Below, piece after piece: positions 7,120-15,738 of a stretch of DNA of 50,906 nt; the stretch's first letter is position 1, and each line of letters begins with the position of its first letter. The notes under the pieces were generated by a model. That model saw only the letters and a list, made by a program, of their open reading frames with translations, did not search any database and had not been told where the DNA came from. The position numbers and the translations under genes were made by a program. The DNA is from Cognatishimia sp. MH4019 (GTDB lineage Bacteria; Pseudomonadota; Alphaproteobacteria; Rhodobacterales; Rhodobacteraceae): assembly GCF_020177595.1 (NCBI RefSeq), contig NZ_JAHTBL010000014.1, positions 1 through 50,906 on the forward strand, in the 5' to 3' direction.

Positions 7120-8177
7120 GCAAGAAACGCCGCGTATTCGACATCGACTTTGAGGCGGACACACCAGAGCTTGAAACAAAGTCCATCGGCTCGGAACGCC
7201 GAGGCCCTATGGCGTCTGCCATCGCCGAGAACGCCGACGCGATGGAGCAGCGGCTGAGCGCAGAAGCCGCCATCCGGGCCGAGAATGACCGCCTTGCCCA
7301 TGAGTTCGTAGCCCTCAAGAAACAGGGTCTAATCACTGCTTTAGTGCCACTTTCCGAGATTAAAACCTCGAAACTGATCCGGGATCGTGCGCCCGCTGAT
7401 GAACGCGACGCGCTTGACCTTGTGATGTCCATTCAAGAGATCGGTCTTTCCAACCCCATTCAGGTTGAGGAGGCCGATGACGGCTACGAGTTGATCCAAG
7501 GCTTTCGGCGTTTGCAGGCTTTCAGGTTCCTGCAGGACTCCTGTGGTGAGGACTATGCCAAGATCCCCGCCGTGATTGTTCCCCGCGGGGAACATTTGAC
7601 GAAGCTCTATCGTCGGATGATCGACGAAAACATCGTTCGCAAGGACATCACCTTTGGTGAGATGGCCGCGCTGGCCTGGGCCTATCTGGCGACAGCGCCC
7701 CTAGGCGTGCAGGATATCGAAGCGGCTGTGAACGAGCTTTACCCTGTCAGCAATCGGCAGCGTCGCACATATATTAAGCAGTTCGCGCGGCTGCTCCGAC
7801 GCCTCAACGGGGATTTGAAGAATGTCCGTGTCCTGTCCCGCGCGACGGGTCTGGCGCTTTACAAACGGCTTGAGGACAACCCCGAAGGCACCCGCGCCCT
7901 TCGCGCCGCTTTGACGGCGCAACCGGACCGGACGGAGGCTGAAGAGCTGGAAATCATCACGCAATTCTTGAAGTCGAAATCCGAGACAGCGTCGCCCAAA
8001 TCCGCGAAGACAACTTTTCGGATTGGCACAGGCGTGGCGGAGGCGAAATGCACCGCCGCCGATGGCCGGTTCGAGATCAGGATGGCTCAGGATTTTTCCG
8101 CGCTGGATCGCACCGCGTTGGAGCGTGCGACGAAGGCTTTTTTCGAGGCGATCAAGGCAGAAGGAAGCGGCGAATAA
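7116..8177 (+). CDS. parB: ParB/RepB-type plasmid partition protein
   Basis: Protein of 353 aa that should bind the parS palindromes and stimulate ParA. Visible are the ParB N-terminal core (LIRDRAPADERDALDLVMSI, IGLSNPIQVEE), the arginine box GFRRLQAF in place of GERRxRA, and the following helical DNA-binding region (ENIVRKDITFGEMAALAWAY). A parS copy sits inside the gene at 7578-7593, where it encodes VPRGE (residues 155-159). The 3' end overlaps the convergent bchO by 26 bp with no terminator between them, so the partition module directly abuts the photosynthesis genes. Confidence 0.92.
   Translation: MSKKRRVFDIDFEADTPELETKSIGSERRGPMASAIAENADAMEQRLSAEAAIRAENDRLAHEFVALKKQGLITALVPLSEIKTSKLIRDRAPADERDALDLVMSIQEIGLSNPIQVEEADDGYELIQGFRRLQAFRFLQDSCGEDYAKIPAVIVPRGEHLTKLYRRMIDENIVRKDITFGEMAALAWAYLATAPLGVQDIEAAVNELYPVSNRQRRTYIKQFARLLRRLNGDLKNVRVLSRATGLALYKRLEDNPEGTRALRAALTAQPDRTEAEELEIITQFLKSKSETASPKSAKTTFRIGTGVAEAKCTAADGRFEIRMAQDFSALDRTALERATKAFFEAIKAEGSGE
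7578..7593. other. parS: parS-like palindrome 2 (inside parB)
   Basis: Identical 18-bp palindrome (7577-7594) in the parB coding sequence, read as Val-Pro-Arg-Gly-Glu. Centromere sites inside or next to parB/repB are common in repABC-type systems. Confidence 0.8.
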
Positions 8178-9006
8178 TCGGCGCGACCATTGCAGGCGCT
8201 TCCTCATGGGCCAGATGGCCCAGCTTTTCGATCCGCATGACTTTGGCATTCGGCAACCGTGCCGCCGCACTTTCCGACGTGATCGGCGGCACGGCCTTGT
8301 CGTTCTCACCGACAATCAAAAGCGCGTTCTGAGCGGTTTCTTTCAGCCGCGTCAACACGCCGTCCAACCGCCATTGCGACATCATCGTCAGCGTCCCATC
8401 CACATGGCTGCGGGTCGACACGAGCTGATGATAAAGGGCAAGCCCGGCGTCATCGAGCGTGCTGCCGGTGCCTTCGATCAGCCGTTTGATGCTTTGCGGT
8501 GTCGTGGCAGATGAAACGATGTTGGCCGTCAGCGGATTGAAGGTCAGCATCTTTGCCATCATCGGGAAGATCACGCCCGCGAGGCCGGGGAAGTTTCCGA
8601 GGGCGGCGTTCAGCCCGACAATTGTTCCCCGCGGGGAACATCCCATTTGCATCATCCGAAAGCCCAAGGCAGCGCCCGCGGAATGGCCGAGGATGGCGTC
8701 AATCTCCCAGCCTTCCTGCTTGGCCAGCGCCATAACGTCTTCGGACATGGGCTCGATCCCGCAGCGTTGCTTGCGCCCGATATTGGTGAAGCCGTGGCCG
8801 GGCAGGTCAATCGCAACGCAATGAAAATCCTGCGCCAAGATCGGCATCAGATCGCGCCAGGAATGGGTCGCACCGCCCGCACCGTGGAGCAGCAGAAGCG
8901 TGGGGCCTTTGCCCATCTCTTGGATATGCCAGACATGGGGGCGGCATTCGACAAAGCGCGAGGTGGCCGCATGAGGCCATTTCTCTTTTGCGGCGTCCCA
9001 GTCCAT
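8152..9006 (-). CDS. bchO: BchO, alpha/beta hydrolase associated with Mg-chelatase
   Basis: Protein of 284 aa from the alpha/beta-hydrolase family. It shows LLLLHGAGGATHSW (oxyanion region), DLPGHGFT and the nucleophile elbow GHSAGAALG. BchO is encoded with bchI and bchD in purple bacteria and is needed for normal Mg insertion, though its reaction is not established. It starts immediately after the bchD stop (ATG 9006, bchD ends at 9007). A parS palindrome at 8624-8639 encodes Cys-Ser-Pro-Arg-Gly-Thr (residues 123-128), in a loop between the elbow helix and the next strand. Its 3' end overlaps parB. Confidence 0.93.
   Translation of the reverse strand: MDWDAAKEKWPHAATSRFVECRPHVWHIQEMGKGPTLLLLHGAGGATHSWRDLMPILAQDFHCVAIDLPGHGFTNIGRKQRCGIEPMSEDVMALAKQEGWEIDAILGHSAGAALGFRMMQMGCSPRGTIVGLNAALGNFPGLAGVIFPMMAKMLTFNPLTANIVSSATTPQSIKRLIEGTGSTLDDAGLALYHQLVSTRSHVDGTLTMMSQWRLDGVLTRLKETAQNALLIVGENDKAVPPITSESAAARLPNAKVMRIEKLGHLAHEEAPAMVAPIIRRFLLP
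8624..8639. other. parS: parS-like palindrome 3 (inside bchO)
   Basis: Identical 18-bp palindrome (8623-8640) within the bchO coding sequence, 1,046 bp from copy 2. The minus-strand frame reads CSPRGT. Confidence 0.8.
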
Positions 9007-10698
9007 TTAATCGCTCAGAACAGTAGAAACGGCTTTAGAGAGCCGCTTGGCATCGGCGCGGGGCAGCGGGACATATGGGGCCAAAAGCGTCTCTGACAGC
9101 TGTTTTAGGGCCTGTTGTGGACGGTTGGACATGTCGATGACAAGGCATTCGACCGCATTGCTCCGCAGGGACTTGGCCATCTTGTCGGCGTCCTCTCCGG
9201 CGGTGGCACGGTTGGCGGTGCCATCAAGCGCGATATTCGCGCGGCCGTCGGTGAGGATGGCGACTGTGGGTGTCATGCCGCGCTTGCGGGCTTGCAGCGC
9301 GAGATCGAGCGCGGATTTCAGGCCAGCGGCAAGGGGGGTTCCGCCACCGCCGGGCAGGGCGGCGAGACGGCGTTTGGTTTGCACGAGCGACCGGGTGGGC
9401 GGGAGCAGGATTTCGGCACTGTCGCCTCGGAACGCCACAAGGGCGACGTGATCGCGGCGGGCGTAGGCTTCGGCCAGCAGCAGCTCGATCGCGCCTTTGG
9501 CCTCGTTCAGCCGCGAAAACGCGGCGGAGCCGGAGGCGTCGACGGCAAAGATCAGCAGGCGGTCTGACTTTTCCTCGAACCGTTTGAGGCGGATATCTTC
9601 GGCGCGGATGTGCAGATTTGTTCCCCGCGGGGAACATTTCCGGCGGATTGGCTGCCATGGGGCGGCGGCGCGGAGGGTCGCGACCAGATCAACCTTGGAC
9701 GTGCCGTCGATCTGACCTGGGCGCGAGGGCAGGGGGCGGCCGCGCCGGTTGCCTTTTTTCTTGTCGCCAGAGCCAGCGCCAGCGGGCGTTTTGGCTTTGC
9801 TTTCTTGCTTGGCCAGATGGGCAAGCAGATCAGCGGGCAGGGTGGCTTTGACGGCTTCCATAAGCACTTCTTCGGGGATCTGGAAATCGTCAGGCGTTTC
9901 GCTTTCATCGCCTTGGTCGCCTTCGTTCGTGTCGGGCGGTGGGGGCGGCGTGTCGTCTTGGCTTTCAGGTTCGGGTTCGGGCATCCGCGTGGCGCGTTGG
10001 GCGTAAACCAGTTGCACGGCCGCGCGCAGGTCGTCTTCGTCAATCTCGCCATCGCCGAACAGGGCGCAATGCACGCGGGCGGTGCGGACGGCCAGAAGCG
10101 GCGCGCGGAGGCTGTCGATGCCGAGGTCTTTGGCGAAGATTGTGAGGTACTTTGATACCGTATCATCGGCCTGAATCGTCTCTAACCTTGCGCGCGCGGC
10201 GTCGATATCAGCTTGAGGCAAGGTCGGGTCGGTGGTGTCTTGCCACGCGATGTCGGTCGCATCCAGATGCAGGGCGAGACGGTCGCGCAGGGCAGGGGGG
10301 GCCTGTTCCTCGTCCCCGTCGCCTTCATCCAGCAGGATCAGGTTGTGGCAGGTGTTATCATCGAGTGCGATGGCGAGTTTACCGGCGAGGTTAGCCTCGG
10401 CCCGTTCGGCCATCGTGAGGATCAGCGCAGAGGGCTGGCCGATGAGGCCTTTCGTTTCGACAACCTTGCCAGCGGCAAGGGTGGCAGAGACGTCAACACC
10501 GCCGAAAAGCTGTTCATTCGCGATGGTGGGATGGATCTTGCGCAAGGGCAGGGGGAGGGCGCTGAGACCTTCGATCAGGCGGTCACGGACGGGGCCGGAG
10601 CGGGCGCGCAGCCAGAGGCCCCCAAGGCCGACGGGATCGACAGCCAGAAGGTTCAGCGCGGTGGCGGCGCGCAGCCAGGTATCTTGGCTGTCGCTCAT
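9007..10698 (-). CDS. bchD: Magnesium chelatase subunit D
   Basis: Subunit D (563 aa) of the BchIDH chelatase that inserts Mg2+ into protoporphyrin IX. The N-terminal half is a degenerate AAA+ domain. It is followed by an acidic, proline-rich linker (EPEPESQDD, then a run of prolines) near residues 280-310 and a C-terminal integrin-I/VWA domain with a MIDAS motif (VDASGSAA). Start ATG 10698 overlaps the bchI stop (ATGA), which excludes a longer in-frame extension. A parS palindrome at 9620-9635 encodes CSPRGT (residues 355-360), between the linker and the VWA domain, just before NLHIRAEDIRLKRFEEK. Confidence 0.95.
   Translation of the reverse strand: MSDSQDTWLRAATALNLLAVDPVGLGGLWLRARSGPVRDRLIEGLSALPLPLRKIHPTIANEQLFGGVDVSATLAAGKVVETKGLIGQPSALILTMAERAEANLAGKLAIALDDNTCHNLILLDEGDGDEEQAPPALRDRLALHLDATDIAWQDTTDPTLPQADIDAARARLETIQADDTVSKYLTIFAKDLGIDSLRAPLLAVRTARVHCALFGDGEIDEDDLRAAVQLVYAQRATRMPEPEPESQDDTPPPPPDTNEGDQGDESETPDDFQIPEEVLMEAVKATLPADLLAHLAKQESKAKTPAGAGSGDKKKGNRRGRPLPSRPGQIDGTSKVDLVATLRAAAPWQPIRRKCSPRGTNLHIRAEDIRLKRFEEKSDRLLIFAVDASGSAAFSRLNEAKGAIELLLAEAYARRDHVALVAFRGDSAEILLPPTRSLVQTKRRLAALPGGGGTPLAAGLKSALDLALQARKRGMTPTVAILTDGRANIALDGTANRATAGEDADKMAKSLRSNAVECLVIDMSNRPQQALKQLSETLLAPYVPLPRADAKRLSKAVSTVLSD
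9620..9635. other. parS: parS-like palindrome 4 (inside bchD)
   Basis: Identical 18-bp palindrome (9619-9636) within bchD, 996 bp from copy 3. The minus-strand frame again reads CSPRGT. It is the copy furthest from parAB, about 1.5 kb beyond the end of parB. Confidence 0.8.
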
Positions 10699-11699
10699 GC
10701 AAGGACTTCCTCGACAATGCGGGTGACGCGGGTGCCGGAACCGGCCTCGTCCAGCGGATCGCGGCGCAGGCGGTGGCGCAGGGATGCGGGGGCGATGGTT
10801 TTGACATGGGCGCGCGTGACGGTCTTGTCGCCTTGGTAGGCGGCCAGCGCGCGGGCGGTTTTGAGCAAGGTGAGTTCGCCGCGCAATCCGTCGGAGCCGA
10901 GGGCGACGCATAGTTCGGCACAATCGCGCAGGGTCGCGTCAGGAGTTTTCATCTTTTTCAAGAGCTTACGCGCTTTGAGGATGTCATCGCGGATGATCGC
11001 ATCCTCGGCCTGCCAGCGCAGCATGAAGGCGGTGTGATCGCTGTCATAGGCGTCGCGGCGGCGGATCACTTCGATCCGGTCGTCGATATCGGTGGGGGTT
11101 GTCACGTCAACGGAGAGGCCGAACCGGTCCAGAAGCTGGGGGCGCAATTCGCCCTCCTCGGGGTTGCCAGAGCCGACCAGAACGAAGCGCGCGGCGTGGC
11201 GGATCGACAGACCTTCGCGTTCGATCACGTTTTCGCCGGATTGGGCGACGTCGAGCAGCAGATCGACGATGTGATCTTCGAGCAGGTTCACCTCGTCAAT
11301 GTAGAGATAGCCGCGATTGGCACGGGCGAGCAGACCCGGCTCAAACGCTTTCTCCCCACGGGTCAGCGCCTTTTCGATGTCGAGTGCACCGACGACGCGG
11401 TCTTCGGTGGCGCCAAGGGGCAGGTCGATCACAGGGGTCGGCTTGGTGACCAGCTTTTTCGACCCTATTTCAGCCCATTCCGGGCAATCTGCGACCTTTT
11501 CAGAGTTCGTTGGACAGCCCTCAACCGCTTTGATCGGGGGCAGCAGCGCGGCCAGCGCGCGAACGGCGGTGGATTTACCGGTGCCGCGATCACCAAAGAC
11601 CAGAACACCGCCGATGGACGGGTCCACGGCGGTCAAAACCATGGCCAGTTTCATATCGTCCTGGCCGACGATGGCGCTGAAGGGGAAGGGCTGTTTCAT
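10695..11699 (-). CDS. bchI: Magnesium chelatase ATPase subunit I
   Basis: AAA+ ATPase of 334 aa that forms the I-D motor of Mg-chelatase. Walker A is GDRGTGKST (about residues 35-43) and Walker B YLYIDEVNLLEDH. The insertion typical of BchI (LPPIKAVEGCPTN) and the sensor regions LVGSGNPEEGELRPQLLDRF are present. Its ATG (11699) overlaps the crtA stop by 4 bp, and its stop overlaps the bchD start by 4 bp, so crtA-bchI-bchD-bchO is one translationally coupled operon reading from the PpsR-site promoter region upstream of crtA. Confidence 0.97.
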   Translation of the reverse strand: MKQPFPFSAIVGQDDMKLAMVLTAVDPSIGGVLVFGDRGTGKSTAVRALAALLPPIKAVEGCPTNSEKVADCPEWAEIGSKKLVTKPTPVIDLPLGATEDRVVGALDIEKALTRGEKAFEPGLLARANRGYLYIDEVNLLEDHIVDLLLDVAQSGENVIEREGLSIRHAARFVLVGSGNPEEGELRPQLLDRFGLSVDVTTPTDIDDRIEVIRRRDAYDSDHTAFMLRWQAEDAIIRDDILKARKLLKKMKTPDATLRDCAELCVALGSDGLRGELTLLKTARALAAYQGDKTVTRAHVKTIAPASLRHRLRRDPLDEAGSGTRVTRIVEEVLA

Positions 11700-12403
11700 A
11701 TTGTATCCAGTCTCAGGAAGGGGCTTTTGCCGCCCCAGCTGCCGCTTTGATCGATGACACGAAAGCGGGCGTAAAGTTCTTCGCGGAACCAGTTGCCGTC
11801 GCGGACGGCTTTGATGGCGCGTGCATGGGGGCCGTCTTTGCGGGCGAAATCAGCCATCGCGGCGGCGTTGGGCCAGATCGAAAAGGTCACTTGGTGGAGC
11901 AAGGGGACCTCTCCGATGCCGATCTTGAAGGCAACGTTGTCATTCGCGCCGATCATGGCGGAGATATCAGGCACCTGACGCCAGAATTTGGCGGCGACCG
12001 AAGGTTTTACGGTCGCACGGGTCAACGCGGCCAAAGGGCCGGTGTCGACGTCAGGTGATGGGCGAAAAGGGGCAACACCTGCCCATTCTCCGCGCGCGGA
12101 TGTGGGGGTGAGGTAGACCGACCAGCTTTCAGCCGCGCGGTTGCGGTAGCGCTGGAAGATGCGCGCAGTTTCCAGCCGTTCTTTGGCCGTGTCATGGTCG
12201 GGCCATGTGCACAGGATCGCGTAAACGGATGTGTTCGGGATCGGCGTAAAGCCTTCGCCCGTGCCCGAGCCGCAGAGCTTCCAGAATTGTAGGTCGGGGA
12301 CCTTTGGAAGCGCGAATCGGGCTGCGCCCATCATGGTAAATGCCCAGATCCGATCCAATGGCGAGGCGAATCGGAAGAAGCTCAGGCTTACGGTTTGCGT
12401 CAT
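11696..12403 (-). CDS. crtA: Spheroidene monooxygenase
   Basis: CrtA (235 aa) is the haem-type oxygenase that converts spheroidene to spheroidenone under air, the red ketocarotenoid of Roseobacters and Rhodobacter. Matching stretches are SFFRFASPLDRIWAFTMMGA, FWKLCGSGTGEGFTP and RDGNWFREELYARF. ATG 12403 is preferred to an upstream GTG-region start because the crtA-crtI intergenic region contains a PpsR site at 12428-12445. It is divergent from crtI and is the first gene of the crtA-bchI-bchD-bchO operon. Confidence 0.94.
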   Translation of the reverse strand: MTQTVSLSFFRFASPLDRIWAFTMMGAARFALPKVPDLQFWKLCGSGTGEGFTPIPNTSVYAILCTWPDHDTAKERLETARIFQRYRNRAAESWSVYLTPTSARGEWAGVAPFRPSPDVDTGPLAALTRATVKPSVAAKFWRQVPDISAMIGANDNVAFKIGIGEVPLLHQVTFSIWPNAAAMADFARKDGPHARAIKAVRDGNWFREELYARFRVIDQSGSWGGKSPFLRLDTI

Positions 12404-12427
12404 AAATACCTCTTTCTCCACAAAGAG

Positions 12428-12522
12428 TGTCAACTTTAGCTTACATTATTTTACGAAATAGAAAAGAGCTCTTTGCCCTGTTGTCTGTGTGGCTTAGGGT
12501 CATATGTAAATAAAAGTGGACA
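12428..12522. promoter_or_regulatory. Two PpsR-type sites in the crtA-crtI divergent promoter region
   Basis: TGT-N12-ACA sites at 12428-12445 (TGTCAACTTTAGCTTACA) and 12505-12522 (TGTAAATAAAAGTGGACA), spaced for binding near the crtA and crtI starts respectively. This is the classical PpsR/CrtJ recognition pattern, so both divergent units should be repressed by PpsR under oxygen or light. AT-rich sequence between the sites would hold the promoters. Confidence 0.8.
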
Positions 12523-12542
12523 CTTTGCCAAAGGCTATCGCC

Positions 12543-14093
12543 ATGACCTCTTTGAACCCAGCATCTGAACGCCCCCATGCCATAATCATTGGCGCGGGGC
12601 TTGGCGGGCTGTCTTCGGCCATGCGGCTGGGGGCGAAGGGCTATCGCGTGACGGTGCTTGAGCGGCTGGATCTGGTCGGCGGGCGCGGCTCATCGATCAG
12701 CCAGGACGGGCATCGCTTTGATCTGGGGCCAACGATCATTACTGTGCCGCAGGTCTATGAGGATCTGTGGCGCGCCTGTGGGCGGGACTTTCATCGCGAC
12801 ATTGATCTGCGGCCCATGGACCCGTTCTACGAGGTCCGCTGGCCCGATGGATCAACTTTCGCCGCGCGGCAGGACACCGACGCGATGGAGGCCGAGGTGG
12901 CCCGCCTGTCGCCCGGTGACGTGAAGGGCTACCGCAAGTTTCTGGAGGATGGGCGCAAGCGCTATGTTCTGGGTTTCGAAGGCATGGTGGCCAAGCCGAT
13001 GCACAAGATCTGGGAAACCGTGAAAGTGTTGCCCGAATTTGCATTGCTGCGGGCCGACAAGTCGATTTTGGGGCTGGCCAAGAGCCGTTTCAAAGACGCG
13101 CGGCTGCGCATGGCGATGTCGTTTCACCCGCTTTTCATTGGGGGCGATCCGCGCAAGGTGACTTCGATGTATGCGCTGGTGGCGCATCTCGAAAAAGAGT
13201 TCGGCGTGCATTACGCCATGGGTGGTGTGCAGGCGATTGCCAATGCGATGGCAAAGGTCGTGCGTGCGCAGGGCGGCACCATTCGGCTGGGTGTCGAGGT
13301 GGACGAGATTGTCGTTAGCAAGGGGGTTGTGCAAGGCGTGCGCCTGGTGGATGGCGAGCAGGTGATTGCGCCGCTTGTGGTGAGCAATGCTGATGCGGGG
13401 CATACTTATACCCGGCTGCTGCGCAATCACGGGCGCAAACGCTGGACCGATGCGAAACTGAAGCGCAAGCGGTGGTCGATGGGGCTGTTCGTTTGGTATT
13501 TCGGGACCAAAGGCACACGCGGCAAATGGGCCGATGTGGGCCATCACACGATCACGAATGCGCCGCGTTACGAGGGGTTGCTGAAGGACATCTTCATCAA
13601 GGGCAAGCTGTCGGACGATATGAGCCTGTATATCCACCGGCCCTCTGTGACCGATCCAAGTGTCGCGCCAGACGGGGACGATACGTTCTATGTCCTCTCG
13701 CCGGTGCCGCATCTGGGGCATGACAATCCGGTGGATTGGGCCGCTGAGGCAGAGATTTATAAGGATAAGGTCGCGGTGGAGATCGACAAGACGATCCCAG
13801 GTTTCCGCGATCATCTGTCGACCGAGGTCGTGTTTACGCCAGAGGATTTCCGCGATCGGTATCTGTCGCCCAACGGCTCGGGCTTCTCGCTTGAACCGCG
13901 GATTTTGCAAAGCGCGTGGTTCCGGCCTCATAACATCAGCGAAGAGGCCAAGGGGCTGTTCTTGGTTGGTGCTGGCACGCATCCCGGCGCTGGGGTGCCC
14001 GGTGTCGTGTCGAGCGCCGAGGTGCTGGCCAAGCTGGTGCCGGATGTCGAGACCGTGCCTGCAGAAACCGCGATGAAAGTGGCGGCAGAATGA
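12543..14093 (+). CDS. crtI: Phytoene desaturase
   Basis: FAD-dependent desaturase of 516 aa that converts phytoene to neurosporene or lycopene. The dinucleotide-binding motif IIGAGLGGLSSAMRLGAKGY lies near the N-terminus and the conserved C-terminal segment GAGTHPGAGVPGVVSSAE near the end. ATG 12543 has AAAGG about 8 bases upstream; a GTG at 12516 is possible but lies inside the PpsR site at 12505-12522. The crtB start overlaps its stop (ATGA). Confidence 0.96.
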   Translation: MTSLNPASERPHAIIIGAGLGGLSSAMRLGAKGYRVTVLERLDLVGGRGSSISQDGHRFDLGPTIITVPQVYEDLWRACGRDFHRDIDLRPMDPFYEVRWPDGSTFAARQDTDAMEAEVARLSPGDVKGYRKFLEDGRKRYVLGFEGMVAKPMHKIWETVKVLPEFALLRADKSILGLAKSRFKDARLRMAMSFHPLFIGGDPRKVTSMYALVAHLEKEFGVHYAMGGVQAIANAMAKVVRAQGGTIRLGVEVDEIVVSKGVVQGVRLVDGEQVIAPLVVSNADAGHTYTRLLRNHGRKRWTDAKLKRKRWSMGLFVWYFGTKGTRGKWADVGHHTITNAPRYEGLLKDIFIKGKLSDDMSLYIHRPSVTDPSVAPDGDDTFYVLSPVPHLGHDNPVDWAAEAEIYKDKVAVEIDKTIPGFRDHLSTEVVFTPEDFRDRYLSPNGSGFSLEPRILQSAWFRPHNISEEAKGLFLVGAGTHPGAGVPGVVSSAEVLAKLVPDVETVPAETAMKVAAE

Positions 14094-15121
14094 TTGATCC
14101 GAACGATCTTGAGCATTGCGAACGCGCGATCCGGCATGGGTCGCTGTCGTTTCATGCGGCGTCGCGGTTGCTACCATCGAGAGTGCGGGATCCGGCGCTT
14201 GCGCTTTACGCGTTCTGCCGGTTGGCGGATGATGCGGTGGACCTGCATCAAGACAAGGGCGGCGCGGTTCTGTCGCTGAACGAGCGGCTTGAGAAATGCT
14301 ATGCAGGTGCGCCCCGGAATGCGCCTGCAGATCGGGCGTTTGCCGCGATCATCGAGGATTTCGAGATGCCCCGCGAATTGCCGGAGGCCTTGTTGGAGGG
14401 CCTTGCATGGGATGCGGTGGAGCGGCGGTATCAGACTTTGTCGGGCGTTTACTCCTATTCTGCGCGCGTTGCCTCGGCTGTGGGAGCGATGATGTGCGTT
14501 TTGATGCGGGTGCGCGATCCGGACGCGCTGGCGCGGGCCTGTGATCTGGGTGTGGCGATGCAGCTGACCAATATCGCCCGCGATGTCGGCGAGGATGCGC
14601 GGGCCGGGCGGGTCTATTTGCCGCTTGATTGGCTGGAAGAGGCAGGTGTCGATCTGGAGTTCTTGATGCGCGACCCGCTGCCCACCGATGCCTTGCGCGG
14701 GGTGATCCGCAAGCTGCTGAACGCCGCGGATCGGCTTTATATGCGCGCCGAAGCAGGGATTGGCGCATTGCCGCGCGGCAGCCGGATGGGGATTTATGCA
14801 GCGTCCTATATCTATGCCGGGATCGGGCGCGAAGTGCGGCGCGCGGGCTGCGACAGCATCTCGACCCGGGCGCATACCTCAAAGGTGCAAAAGCTGGGCT
14901 GGGTGGCACAAGCGGCGTTGAGCACGGGCGTCACGATGGTGTTGCCGCGCTCGGCGGTAATCCATGCCGCCCCCTTGCCCGAGGTCAGCTTTCTGGTCGA
15001 TGCAGCGGCGCGCCGTGATGCACCCCAAGGGGCTTGGGGCGACGGACGGGCCGGCGATCTGGTGGGCATCTTCGCAACGCTCAAAGCGCAGGACGCGCAG
15101 CGGCGGATGTTGGAACCTTAA
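14090..15121 (+). CDS. crtB: Phytoene synthase
   Basis: Protein of 343 aa that condenses two geranylgeranyl diphosphates to phytoene. The two Asp-rich motifs are DDAVDLHQD (about residues 45-53) and NIARDVGEDARAGRVYLP. It follows crtI with a 4-bp overlap and precedes tspO. Start ATG 14090 is set by the overlap. The C-terminus is longer than the catalytic core but normal for proteobacterial CrtB. Confidence 0.96.
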   Translation: MIDPNDLEHCERAIRHGSLSFHAASRLLPSRVRDPALALYAFCRLADDAVDLHQDKGGAVLSLNERLEKCYAGAPRNAPADRAFAAIIEDFEMPRELPEALLEGLAWDAVERRYQTLSGVYSYSARVASAVGAMMCVLMRVRDPDALARACDLGVAMQLTNIARDVGEDARAGRVYLPLDWLEEAGVDLEFLMRDPLPTDALRGVIRKLLNAADRLYMRAEAGIGALPRGSRMGIYAASYIYAGIGREVRRAGCDSISTRAHTSKVQKLGWVAQAALSTGVTMVLPRSAVIHAAPLPEVSFLVDAAARRDAPQGAWGDGRAGDLVGIFATLKAQDAQRRMLEP

Positions 15122-15165
15122 GAAAAAGCCCTATCTTTGGTAAAAGCCAAGTATTGGAATGCCCT

Positions 15166-15636
15166 ATGGACTGGTCCATTTTCATCGTGTTTCTGGCAGC
15201 GTGTTGCGCGGCTGCTGCAACGGGTTCGATGTTCCCGCCGGACAAGTGGTATCGCGAGTTGAAGAAACCGGTCTGGACCCCAAAAGACTGGATGTTCCCG
15301 GTGGCCTGGACCACGCTCTATGTGATGAGCGCCTATGCCGCGACGCTGGTCGCGGTGATGGATGGCAATGCAATGGGTATGGCATTCTGGGCCTTGCAGA
15401 TCGGGTTGAACGCGCTCTGGACGCCCGTGTTTTTCGGGCTGAAACGCATCAAGGCGGGCATGGTTGTGCTGGTCTGTCTATGGGTGTCAGTGCTGGGAAC
15501 GCTTGTTGCCTTCTCGACCCTCAACACTTTGGCAGCATGGCTGATGGCGCCTTATCTGTTGTGGGTCACGGTGGCTGGGGCGCTGAATGCGGCTGTCTGG
15601 AAAATGAATCCAGAGGAAGTCACCCAGACCGCCTGA
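15166..15636 (+). CDS. tspO: TspO/MBR outer-membrane tryptophan-rich sensory protein
   Basis: Five-helix membrane protein of 156 aa. It contains FPPDKWYRELKKPVWTPKDW, the tryptophan-rich loop after helix 1 typical of TspO. In Rhodobacter, TspO modulates tetrapyrrole traffic and lowers expression of photosynthesis genes under oxygen. Its position between crtB and crtC is the usual one in this type of cluster. ATG 15166 gives the right N-terminus; the ribosome site is weak. The gap after crtB is 44 bp. Confidence 0.94.
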   Translation: MDWSIFIVFLAACCAAAATGSMFPPDKWYRELKKPVWTPKDWMFPVAWTTLYVMSAYAATLVAVMDGNAMGMAFWALQIGLNALWTPVFFGLKRIKAGMVVLVCLWVSVLGTLVAFSTLNTLAAWLMAPYLLWVTVAGALNAAVWKMNPEEVTQTA

Positions 15637-15738
15637 CGGATTTTAGGTATTTAGAGACAAAAGAAGTCTGAGCGCCGCGTTAAGGTTAACGGCTTTCACT
15701 CTGATCTAAATATCCGCGCCGAAGGCATCCCTTCGTTT
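15637..15738. other. Convergent intergenic region between tspO and crtC
   Basis: A 102-bp gap between convergent genes. It holds 8-bp inverted arms TATTTAGA/TCTAAATA (15648-15655 and 15705-15712) 49 bp apart and a small GTTAA-GG-TTAAC palindrome. No T-tract terminator is evident. Confidence 0.35.

Noticed and set aside
10699-10923. N-terminal extension of BchD
   Set aside because: The extra residues are bchI read in another frame; ATG 10698 overlaps the bchI stop in the style of the whole operon.
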